Source: Clostridia bacterium (GTDB taxonomy: Bacteria; Bacillota; Clostridia; UBA1381). Taken from it: a stretch of 11,590 nucleotides of DNA. Below the pieces are notes generated by a model, which saw only the letters and a list, made by a program, of their open reading frames with translations, had not been told where the DNA came from and did no database searches. The stretch is taken from assembly GCA_017380475.1 (NCBI GenBank), contig JAFODX010000155.1:1-11590 (forward strand), given 5' to 3'. Both the position numbers and the translations under genes were made by a program. Positions 1-6,114 of this stretch are shown in pieces (within the stretch, counting starts at the first letter, position 1; every line of letters starts with the position of its first letter).

Positions 1-266
1 AGTATCTTCACTCCAAAGTCGCGATTCAAACTCACAAAGATTTCGATTGCACTGTCCAAATGTTCGGGCAACATTCTCTCTGAAAGTATATATCTTATTT
101 CAGTATTGTTGTAAGTTTTATCTCCAACTTTGAAATGTTCGATATGCCACAATTGGAGTATTGCATATCTGGAAAAAACTTTCATTCTGTAACTTGAAAA
201 CATACTGTTCCTTTCAGGATGATAGAAAGTTTTCTTTAAATAGTATCTGAATATATTTGTAGTCAT
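1..266 (-). CDS. Unrecognised protein, 5' part only (runs off the left edge)
   Basis: An open frame of 88 codons reads leftward from an ATG at 264-266 and continues past base 1, so only the N-terminus is visible. A ribosome site (GAGGTG) lies about 10 nt upstream of the ATG. The product begins MTTNIFRYYLKKTFYHPERN and is rich in aromatic and basic residues, with no signal peptide or membrane segment. I do not recognise the family. It starts 16 nt after the stop of the helix-turn-helix gene at 283-489 and very likely shares its transcript. Genes directly downstream of such excisionase-like proteins in clostridial elements are often recombination, replication or transfer functions, but nothing in these 88 residues (no tyrosine-recombinase or relaxase motif) supports a specific one. 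Base composition is AT-rich like the neighbours up to about 1350. Confidence 0.6.
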   Translation of the reverse strand, partial: MTTNIFRYYLKKTFYHPERNSMFSSYRMKVFSRYAILQLWHIEHFKVGDKTYNNTEIRYILSERMLPEHLDSAIEIFVSLNRDFGVKI

Positions 267-282
267 AATTTTATTTCACCTC

Positions 283-489
283 TTAAATTTTATTTGTTTT
301 GGTTTCAACCCACTGCTTAAACCTTTCTTTAGGAACAACCAATCTGTTCCCAACTTTAAGCGCCGGAAAATCTTTTTCGTGCATCAATTCATATGCGCTA
401 GAAATTGATATTCCTAACACATTTGCTACTGTATCTGCATTTAGAAACAATGGCAGTTCATCGTAGGTTTTATAGATTGATTCTTGCAA
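283..489 (-). CDS. Excisionase/MerR-family helix-turn-helix DNA-binding protein
   Basis: This small DNA-binding protein has the compact winged-helix layout of the HTH_17 (excisionase-type) family. A segment LFLNADTVANVLGISISSAY forms the helix-turn-helix, followed by the wing motif FPALKVGNRLVVPKERFKQW. Such proteins act as Xis recombination directionality factors or small regulators of mobile elements. I prefer the TTG at 487-489 as start (68 aa): AAAGGAAG at 498-505 is spaced 8 nt from it. A frame extension to a TTG at 511-513 would place that ribosome site inside the gene. The gene heads a leftward transcript that continues into the partial gene at 1-266 and is divergent from the gene at 679. 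No integrase is visible in the window, so the excisionase role is inferred from family and context only. Confidence 0.75.
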   Translation of the reverse strand: MQESIYKTYDELPLFLNADTVANVLGISISSAYELMHEKDFPALKVGNRLVVPKERFKQWVETKTNKI

Positions 490-514
490 ATTAATCACTT
501 CCTTTCGTATCAAA

Positions 515-542
515 TTTATATTTGCGGACCGCCGAATGCAAA
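515..542 (-). promoter_or_regulatory. Candidate promoter of the helix-turn-helix gene
   Basis: On the minus strand TTTGCA (537-542) is followed after 16 nt by TATAAA (515-520). This would start transcription near 508, about 19 nt before the TTG start at 489. The -35 is imperfect. The element overlaps the small palindromes of this intergenic region, which fits autoregulation. Confidence 0.4.
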
Positions 543-583
543 TTAAATTTGCAAATAACAGATATTGAAGAAATCTGTTGTTT
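538..583. promoter_or_regulatory. Cluster of dyads between divergent genes (candidate operators)
   Basis: Three symmetrical elements lie side by side. GCAAATT-A-AATTTGC (538-552) is a perfect dyad of 7-bp arms, and the 10-bp palindrome ATTTGCAAAT (547-556) overlaps it. An inverted repeat with 11-bp arms at 553-563 and 573-583 (one T/G mismatch, 9-nt loop) encloses the -35 of the rightward promoter. In DNA these are plausible sites for the neighbouring helix-turn-helix protein. As RNA the last one could form a hairpin, but it lacks a terminal T tract, so I do not call it a terminator. Confidence 0.5.
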
Positions 584-593
584 GTGATACAAT
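565..593 (+). promoter_or_regulatory. Sigma-A type promoter of the gene at 679
   Basis: TTGAAG (565-570), a 17-nt spacer and TACAAT (588-593) preceded by TG (extended -10) make a good vegetative promoter. It predicts a start near 600 and a leader of about 80 nt. The -35 sits in the loop of the inverted repeat 553-583, a position where a bound repressor would block RNA polymerase. Confidence 0.55.
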
Positions 594-678
594 TATATAA
601 AATCTGATTTTAACATTACATAGATAATTGCAAAAAATTTATTTCGATAAAATCTATTATTTGCAAGGAGGAATGAAT

Positions 679-1410
679 ATGTATTACGAAAAGCAAGGTC
701 CTCATATGAGAGTATTTGATGGTGTGGACGGAAAATTATATTATTTGACTAAGTATAGGGATAATAAAACAACTTTTCATATAGAAAAAAGTCCGGGGTC
801 AATTGTCGTAAGTCTATGTGAAACTGACTTTACAGAATACAAAAACAAAATTAACGAACTAAAAGAAATCCCATACTCCTTTGATAAATTTGAATCTCTT
901 AAAAAGCAGGTATGGAATATATGTGATATGTTAAAACCTTTAAATGAAAAGATATATTTCTTTACCCATAATTCGATTTATTTAATATTCGATAAGCTGA
1001 TAAACATAAACCATCCAAGTGATTTATTTGTTTTAGACGAAATATATAAAAAGGATATTGCAACAGCAATTGAAACATTAGATGAAGTCTTACTGCTTCA
1101 GGAAATTTTTAAATTTGCAATAAATCTCTGTCTTGATAAAGAAAATCTACCCAAACGTCATGTATCTGAAAAACTAGTTGGGTTTTTATTTGAATACAAG
1201 CAATTTAAAAATTTTTTTGCTCGTTTTGGATTTGCGTTAATGCCGAATAAAAACGGAAAGTTAGATTACGAAAAAGTCAAGTATTTGAACGATAATAATA
1301 TTAAGGATACCAAAGAACAACTTGATTTTATGCACAAAAGTGGGCAACACTTAAGCATCAATAAAAATGCCGTTATACGTTTTTTATTCATATTGCTCTC
1401 CCTCCCATAG
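679..1410 (+). CDS. Unrecognised cytoplasmic protein of the accessory segment, probably 3'-truncated
   Basis: The start is the ATG at 679-681, because AAGGAGG (665-671) lies 7 nt upstream. Another in-frame ATG at 673 is too close to that site. The 243-aa product is acidic/basic mixed and helix-rich, with no signal peptide and no obvious catalytic motif. It vaguely resembles the helical N-terminal part of DUF6076-like proteins that occur in clostridial mobile elements, but I cannot confirm this. The last ~18 residues (after about SINKNA) are encoded by DNA that, on the other strand, is the start of a secreted-protein gene (ATG at 1391). The native C-terminus has therefore probably been replaced by read-through at a junction near 1340-1360. 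The stop at 1408-1410 is one base from the stop of the opposing SLH gene, with no terminator between. GC content is low: a hand count of bases 1021-1080 gives 14/60, against 29/60 for 1441-1500. Confidence 0.65.
   Translation: MYYEKQGPHMRVFDGVDGKLYYLTKYRDNKTTFHIEKSPGSIVVSLCETDFTEYKNKINELKEIPYSFDKFESLKKQVWNICDMLKPLNEKIYFFTHNSIYLIFDKLININHPSDLFVLDEIYKKDIATAIETLDEVLLLQEIFKFAINLCLDKENLPKRHVSEKLVGFLFEYKQFKNFFARFGFALMPNKNGKLDYEKVKYLNDNNIKDTKEQLDFMHKSGQHLSINKNAVIRFLFILLSLP
1266..1391 (-). pseudogene. 5' remnant of a third secreted-protein gene, cut at the junction
   Basis: Twenty nt after the stop of the SLH gene, on the same strand, a purine-rich ribosome site (GGGAGGGAGAG) precedes an ATG at 1389-1391. 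The first codons read MNKKRITAFLLML, a typical positively charged signal-peptide start that closely resembles MTKKRIKAFFAAV of the 886-aa protein in this operon. After about residue 13 (near 1353) the frame continues only as antisense of the AT-rich gene at 679-1410 and stops at 1266-1268. I read this as the surviving start of a third operon gene, whose body has been displaced by insertion, deletion or rearrangement. A short genuine peptide is the less likely alternative. The exact breakpoint cannot be fixed from this sequence alone. Confidence 0.55.
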
Positions 1411-1411
1411 A

Positions 1412-3142
1412 TTATAAGCTTTCTGCAAGCTTGCTTATTATTGCAGCTGCTTCTGCTCTTGTAAGTTCATTGCGTGGCATAAACGAACCGTCGTCATAGC
1501 CGTTTATTATACCCATATTGTTTAAGAGCTTTACGCTCTGCACTGCATAATCTGAAACACTGTCAATATCTGTAAGTGTTGTTTCAGCTGCCGTATATGC
1601 CCCCGGCTTTAAGTAGTCAAGGATTCTTGCGGCAATAACTGCAACATCCTGACGTGTTATATTGCGTCCTACACCGAATGTTGTTTCGTCTATACCTGAT
1701 ACTACGCCTGCAGCAAATGCTGATGCCACATATTCATAGAACCACGCATTTCCGGGAACATCTGCAAAGTCGCAGGCTGTGTCTGCCACTACAAGACCTG
1801 TTGCGCCTACTATCATCTTAACGAATTCTTCGCGTGTTACTTTATTGTTAGGCTTAAATGTGTCATCATCATAACCGTTTATGATGCCTTTTTGTGCAAG
1901 TGTTGTTACCGACGAATATGCCCAGTGATTTGACGGTACGTCCTTAAATGACGGTGTCTTGGCAGCTTCGGGCGTTGTTGGTGCCGATACCGGCGGAGTT
2001 GAAAGTGATGCGCCGCCACCCGAACTGCCGCTTGTACCTCCACCTGTCGGCGGAATTACAATAACGGGCGGTGTTGTAGTTGTGGGGGCTGCCGTTTCTG
2101 CCGCCGCTACTCCGTTTACAAACGCTGTTACAAGGTCTGCATTCTTTGCAAAATTCTTGTTGTTAATAAGTCTCAAAGCCTTGTCTTTGTTCTCTCTTGA
2201 GAAATTGTTGTACTTATTAAAGCTTTCTGTGGGCAACTCGAAATAGTTCTTGTAGCCTTCAAATACACCGTAAAGTGTTTCCTCTGATGCGGCATTTACT
2301 GCATTCAGACCGATATACTGGTTCAGGATACCTCTTAAGTCCTTCAACGACTTAACGCCGCCGTTCTGATTATATTCTGATGAATATGCGAGAATATCGG
2401 CACACGCATCGTCAATAAATGCTATATAGTCAGCATTTTCTGTATCTGCTCCGATAAGTGATGCGTTGTTCTCTACTCTTTCCTTTATACCCTCTGCAGT
2501 TGAGCCTGCGTCTGTGATATATGCGATAGTATCTGATATCTTCCACGCAAGACGAACATCTTCAAGTGTTGCAAAGCCACCGCCGAAGTCGTTTGCCTGC
2601 ATATTTATCATAATTTCAATTCGCTTTGCACGGCGTGCGCCGTCTGCCTCTGCATCAAGCTGAAGTGCATCCATCACCTTGCTGAGAGTGGTTTCAAATA
2701 TTGCTGTGTTCTTGAAATCGTTCAATATTCCGGGAATTGCTCCGGGTTTTATAACATATAACGATGCAGAGTCTATACACTCGTCCTTTTTATGACCGTT
2801 TCCTTTAAGTCTTATGGTATACGCACCGTCTGTTTCTGAAAATGCGTTGGTTATATTAAAGACAAGGTCTTTCTTTTCTTTGTCACTTGTTGTAACCTCT
2901 GCAATTCTGACATAGTCTGAAGTCGCGGGGTTTGCGATGTCCTTATCGTATATAACCGCTGTTATCTCCTGCACATACTCTGCAGGTGATACAAACGAAA
3001 CCGTAACAGTCGGCTTTGTGTTATCACTGTAATCACCCGACCATTCAATCTGCATCGGGGTTTGGGCAAATGCACTCATACACGATAACAGTATAGCAGT
3101 GCCCAAAAAGGCGCTCAATGCTTTTCTTAAATGTTTTTTCAT
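1412..3142 (-). CDS. Secreted S-layer-homology (SLH) protein with Ig-like and helical domains
   Basis: This is a 576-aa surface protein. The ATG at 3140-3142 is chosen because AAAGGGAG lies 6 nt upstream and a signal peptide follows directly (MKKHLRKALSAFLGTAILLS, likely cleavage after AFA at residue 26). Domains in order: an Ig-like beta domain at about 30-132; an unrecognised, mostly helical domain at about 135-345; a Thr/Pro/Gly/Ser linker at 350-397; and three SLH modules at about 398-451, 458-512 and 522-576. Each SLH module carries its TRxE-type motif (TREEF, TRQDV, TRAEA). SLH modules bind pyruvylated secondary cell-wall polymer, so the protein should be held on the cell surface with its N-terminal domains exposed. 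It starts 13 nt after the stop of the PL22-like gene and its ribosome site touches that stop, so translation is probably coupled. It may serve as the wall-bound partner of that enzyme, which is inference. The expected terminator after its stop is absent; the remnant at 1391 follows instead. Confidence 0.9.
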   Translation of the reverse strand: MKKHLRKALSAFLGTAILLSCMSAFAQTPMQIEWSGDYSDNTKPTVTVSFVSPAEYVQEITAVIYDKDIANPATSDYVRIAEVTTSDKEKKDLVFNITNAFSETDGAYTIRLKGNGHKKDECIDSASLYVIKPGAIPGILNDFKNTAIFETTLSKVMDALQLDAEADGARRAKRIEIMINMQANDFGGGFATLEDVRLAWKISDTIAYITDAGSTAEGIKERVENNASLIGADTENADYIAFIDDACADILAYSSEYNQNGGVKSLKDLRGILNQYIGLNAVNAASEETLYGVFEGYKNYFELPTESFNKYNNFSRENKDKALRLINNKNFAKNADLVTAFVNGVAAAETAAPTTTTPPVIVIPPTGGGTSGSSGGGASLSTPPVSAPTTPEAAKTPSFKDVPSNHWAYSSVTTLAQKGIINGYDDDTFKPNNKVTREEFVKMIVGATGLVVADTACDFADVPGNAWFYEYVASAFAAGVVSGIDETTFGVGRNITRQDVAVIAARILDYLKPGAYTAAETTLTDIDSVSDYAVQSVKLLNNMGIINGYDDGSFMPRNELTRAEAAAIISKLAESL

Positions 3143-3155
3143 GTTAGACTCCCTT

Positions 3156-5816
3156 TCACTTCTTGATTGGTGTAACCTTGACATTTGCAATATATACACT
3201 CTTTTCTGTACCTCTTATCTTGAAGTCAGTTTCAAACTTACCGATGCTTTCAAAGTTACCGCAGTCGATTACAACCTCGGCTGTCTGCCATTTTTTGGTG
3301 TTGTTTCGCTTTATGTCGATTGTCTTGTTATATACACGCCATGCGTCATTCTTTTCTTCAACGCCCTTTGTATATGTAAGAACAATCGGTTTGTCACTGT
3401 CATCGAAATATTCAAATGTAATCTTTGCCGCACCGTTATCAACGTCTATAACCTCAGGCTTTATATCAAGGAATACTGATGCGCCCGGTTTTGCAACGGC
3501 ACATTCCTTGCCTGCTCTTGTTGTTATTGACGATTCACATTCGATGCCTTTGTAGCTTACACGCATTACATCGTCGCCAAACTCATAACGTCCGCCCTTG
3601 GCAACCTCGTTTTCAAGGATGTCGGTATAATCTATAAATGATATTCCGAGGATACCGTTACGCTCCTCTGCCCAGCTTGCCATATTGCCGGCATATGAAA
3701 GATGCGGATGCGGATGGTACGGGTGGTTACGGCTTCCTACAACGCCTGCAAGATTAACTATCGGGAATACCTGATGAGTTTCTGTTGCAATAAGACGAAT
3801 GTCAAAGTCGCAGCAAATCATCTTTTCGTCACCGCTTATACCTGCGTGTACGGAGTTACCGCTCATTGTACGGTAGTACTGACGGTGTGTGCCGTCCTTA
3901 TCAATCTTTACAACCGCCGGAAGCTCGCCCGGATGGTCTTTACCTTCTGTTGCCCATGACGAGAACCATCTGTGCTCACCGGAAAGTCCCCACACCTCGT
4001 GGGTTACCATCTGCTCGGTTCTGCCGTCATAAAGCTGACCTGAGTTATATGAGATAACCTCGCCTGTGTCAAAGTCCATAATGTTACATCTGTCAAGGAT
4101 ATGGAACGTTGTCCAACCCGATGTGTAGTCATGTGAAAATGCGATAAGATTCGGATAAACCGGATTTATCTGCTCGTGGTTTACGAGGTTTCCGCCCGGA
4201 GTGTCAAACGACCAGTATCTGTATTCTGTTTTCTTCTCTACAAGGTCGGCTCTTACAACAGGTGTTGTTCCTGCCGGAACATCAAATGCTCCGCCCCATG
4301 TCTGCTGCTGGAACGCCATATATCTTCCGTCATTCGTTACCGTCATATAAGAGGGCCTGAAGCCTTTCGGAAGCGTCAGCATTTCTTCTTTTTCAAGGGT
4401 TTTGGGATGTATTCTCCAGATTGTTGTCTGGGCATCTACTGTTTTGTGATAATATATCCAGCCGTTTGCACAAACCACAGCGTTAATAGCTCCGCTGTTA
4501 GACGATGCCTGGTCAAGATATGTAAGAATCTGTGATTTTATATCATAGACATAAATATGTCCCTGCGCTGTTCCGCAAACAAGGCCCGAGCCGTCAGCCA
4601 ACCATCCCTGAACACCAAGGTATGATCTTAGCATCTCACCACCAAAAAAGTTTATGTGATAGTATGTTCTGCCCGTGAACGGGTTTCTTACCACTTCATA
4701 CGGAAGCTTTCTCGGCTGTGAGTAATAAATCAACTGGAATGTTTCACTTTTTATTGAAGATGTCTGTACATCGTCATAAAAACCGTTGTTTATAAGCTTT
4801 GCAAGAAGTATTTCACCCTTTGCATTTTTATAAACCAATGCACCATGAACAACGCCCATAAGGTTAAAGTATGTAGCGGGTGCATCATCAAAGAGCAGAT
4901 ATGCTCCGACATTTGTCATTCCCAGACGCTCTGATGCCTCTACCCAGCTTTCATCGTCGTTTTTTGTGAGCCCGACTGATTCCATAAACATCTTTACAAG
5001 CTCGCCCTGCGTGATATTGTTCTTTCCGTACTCGTTTGCCTGTGTTTTTCCGGTTATTATATCTCTGAACTTACTTGCATCTGTGCCTGTGCAGAGCATT
5101 GACAAGTTCTCGTTCTTGAATCGCTCGTCATTTGACTGTACTATGCGCAATGATTCAAGCTCGGATAAAATCTCTGCTTTAAGTGCGGTTGTGGCAACGT
5201 TTTTCTTTTCACGTCTTGCCTTTTCTATATTTACAACCTCAAGCTTCTTGAACGCGTTATATGCACCGTTTATGATTTTTAAGTGTGCACCGTTTTCATA
5301 CGGAGTGTTAAGGTCAAGGTCGTCAATTAACATTGTCTTAACAGCCCAGCCGGGGTTTGTACCCGGTTTTACGATTGTTATCTGTCTGGTTGTTCCTGCA
5401 GTTGAATTATATTCAAGATAGAATTTACCCTCAGACGGTCCGAAGTCGTAAAACACTAACGAAACAAGATATTTCGTATCCCCGTCCTCATAATAGTCCT
5501 TATTTATTTTGAAGTATGAGTTGTTTGCGTTATACTGTTTTCTCGCAACAAGTCCATCGAGTGTTACTATTTCATTATACAGCGGGTCCTTTGAATCGGT
5601 TATTCCCATTTCAACACCGTCGTAAAACTCGATGTTTTCTCCTTCAATTTCATCGCCGAGCCATACATATGCACTGCCCTCTGCAGTGTTCATGAAATAT
5701 TTATACTCAGCCTTATTCGCCGCAGGGTCTGCCGCCTGCGTGACAGTAGCCGTCGGCAACATTCCGACAAACACCGCTACTGCAGCAAAAAATGCTTTAA
5801 TTCGTTTTTTTGTCAT
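3156..5816 (-). CDS. Secreted oligogalacturonate-lyase-like (PL22-type) beta-propeller protein
   Basis: This 886-aa protein starts at ATG 5814-5816 with AAAGGAGTG upstream. It has a signal peptide (MTKKRIKAFFAAVAVFVGML, probable cleavage after TQA at residue 28). Visible parts: an N-terminal beta-sandwich (about 45-197); a helical linker; a degenerate SLH-like segment (about 265-345, with ITQGELVKMFMESVGL); a beta-propeller (about 370-735); and a C-terminal beta-sandwich (about 745-886). The propeller carries the histidine motifs of PL22/Pectate_lyase22: NHEQINP (H547), SHD (H562), THEVW (H606), VHAG (H657) and HPYHPHPH (H698, H701, H703, H705). Characterised PL22 enzymes cleave unsaturated oligogalacturonides by Mn2+-dependent beta-elimination, and as I recall use His/His/His/Gln ligands. 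Here the position of the Gln appears to be His698. Known PL22 enzymes are cytoplasmic single-domain proteins, so the signal peptide and extra modules are unusual. Activity is likely but not certain; a non-catalytic sugar-binding propeller is possible. It is the first gene of the operon with the SLH gene. Confidence 0.8.
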   Translation of the reverse strand: MTKKRIKAFFAAVAVFVGMLPTATVTQAADPAANKAEYKYFMNTAEGSAYVWLGDEIEGENIEFYDGVEMGITDSKDPLYNEIVTLDGLVARKQYNANNSYFKINKDYYEDGDTKYLVSLVFYDFGPSEGKFYLEYNSTAGTTRQITIVKPGTNPGWAVKTMLIDDLDLNTPYENGAHLKIINGAYNAFKKLEVVNIEKARREKKNVATTALKAEILSELESLRIVQSNDERFKNENLSMLCTGTDASKFRDIITGKTQANEYGKNNITQGELVKMFMESVGLTKNDDESWVEASERLGMTNVGAYLLFDDAPATYFNLMGVVHGALVYKNAKGEILLAKLINNGFYDDVQTSSIKSETFQLIYYSQPRKLPYEVVRNPFTGRTYYHINFFGGEMLRSYLGVQGWLADGSGLVCGTAQGHIYVYDIKSQILTYLDQASSNSGAINAVVCANGWIYYHKTVDAQTTIWRIHPKTLEKEEMLTLPKGFRPSYMTVTNDGRYMAFQQQTWGGAFDVPAGTTPVVRADLVEKKTEYRYWSFDTPGGNLVNHEQINPVYPNLIAFSHDYTSGWTTFHILDRCNIMDFDTGEVISYNSGQLYDGRTEQMVTHEVWGLSGEHRWFSSWATEGKDHPGELPAVVKIDKDGTHRQYYRTMSGNSVHAGISGDEKMICCDFDIRLIATETHQVFPIVNLAGVVGSRNHPYHPHPHLSYAGNMASWAEERNGILGISFIDYTDILENEVAKGGRYEFGDDVMRVSYKGIECESSITTRAGKECAVAKPGASVFLDIKPEVIDVDNGAAKITFEYFDDSDKPIVLTYTKGVEEKNDAWRVYNKTIDIKRNNTKKWQTAEVVIDCGNFESIGKFETDFKIRGTEKSVYIANVKVTPIKK

Positions 5817-5863
5817 ATAAAAACACTCCTTTCATTTAATCATAGTAACTAATATCCACTCTA

Positions 5864-5892
5864 ACTATATACTATTTAGCCAAAAAAATCAA
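5864..5892 (-). promoter_or_regulatory. Promoter of the PL22-like/SLH operon
   Basis: On the minus strand TTGATT (5887-5892), a 17-nt spacer and TATAGT (5864-5869) predict a transcript starting near 5857, about 40 nt before the ATG at 5816. A second possible extended -10 (TGGTATAAT, 5968-5976) lies farther upstream without a convincing -35. If used, it would add about 100 nt of leader. Confidence 0.65.
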
Positions 5893-5912
5893 TAAGACGG
5901 GCGTAAAATTGG

Positions 5913-5948
5913 CAGATTTTCCGAAACTGATGACAAATTTTCCGATAC
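5913..5948. promoter_or_regulatory. Pair of 15-bp direct repeats 21 bp apart (candidate activator site)
   Basis: Positions 5913-5927 and 5934-5948 both match CARATTTTCCGAWAC, with 13 of 15 bases identical and a 21-bp period, i.e. two helical turns. They lie about 55-90 bp upstream of the predicted start of the PL22-like operon. That is the usual place for a tandem-site activator such as an AraC-type or response regulator. The identity of the regulator is unknown. Confidence 0.5.
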
Positions 5949-5988
5949 CCAAACCGTTTTTTCTTTTATTATACCAAAAACGCACATC

Positions 5989-6018
5989 TATGGGAATACC
6001 TGCGCACTTATTCCCATA
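5989..6018. promoter_or_regulatory. Perfect 10-bp inverted repeat between divergent promoters
   Basis: TATGGGAATA (5989-5998) and TATTCCCATA (6009-6018) are exact inverted copies separated by 10 bp, so half-site centres are 20 bp apart on one face of the helix. There is no T tract and no gene ends here, so it is a more likely operator than a terminator. It lies upstream of both the operon at 5816 and the phosphatase gene at 6111. Confidence 0.5.
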
Positions 6019-6046
6019 ACTTACCTGCATTTGCTGTCAATCGGTA

Positions 6047-6075
6047 TTGATTTTTATTCCTGGCTGTGGTATAAT
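6047..6075 (+). promoter_or_regulatory. Strong sigma-A promoter of the histidine-phosphatase gene
   Basis: TTGATT (6047-6052), a 17-nt spacer and a perfect TATAAT (6070-6075) with the extended element TGG just before it. Transcription should begin near 6082. A short dyad TCAAT-cggt-ATTGA (6037-6050) overlaps the -35 and might be a repressor site. Confidence 0.75.
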
Positions 6076-6090
6076 CTGTAAAAGGATTTT

Positions 6091-6114
6091 ATGAGTAAGG
6101 GGGAAACAGGTTGA
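6091..6114 (+). CDS. Possible 7-codon leader peptide overlapping the phosphatase start
   Basis: An ATG at 6091 opens a frame MSKGETG whose TGA stop (6112-6114) overlaps the TTG start of the phosphatase gene (6111-6113). AAAGGA (6081-6086) lies 4 nt before the ATG, but very near the predicted 5' end of the mRNA. It could couple translation of the next gene or be fortuitous, since its codons also contain the GGGGG ribosome site of the phosphatase. Confidence 0.25.
   Translation: MSKGETG

Noticed and set aside
553-583. Rho-independent terminator in the divergent region
   Set aside because: The hairpin has no T tract on either strand, no gene ends toward it, and it overlaps a promoter.
1-1411. 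Complete integrative element
   Set aside because: Only an excisionase-like gene is visible. No integrase, relaxase, attachment-site duplication or terminal inverted repeat can be shown within the window.
1959-2246. Plus-strand frame of 95 codons opposite the SLH gene
   Set aside because: It is antisense of the Gly/Pro-rich linker. It has no ribosome site and gives a low-complexity product, while the opposite strand encodes recognisable SLH domains.
3065-3142. Possible lipoprotein signal (LLSC) in the SLH protein
   Set aside because: The residue before the -1 Ser is Leu, which is not typical of a lipobox. A standard AFA cleavage site follows, and the SLH modules already supply anchoring.
4966-5421. 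Plus-strand frame of 151 codons opposite the PL22-like gene
   Set aside because: It is a shadow of a long gene with signal peptide and domain matches, and it has no ribosome site or promoter.
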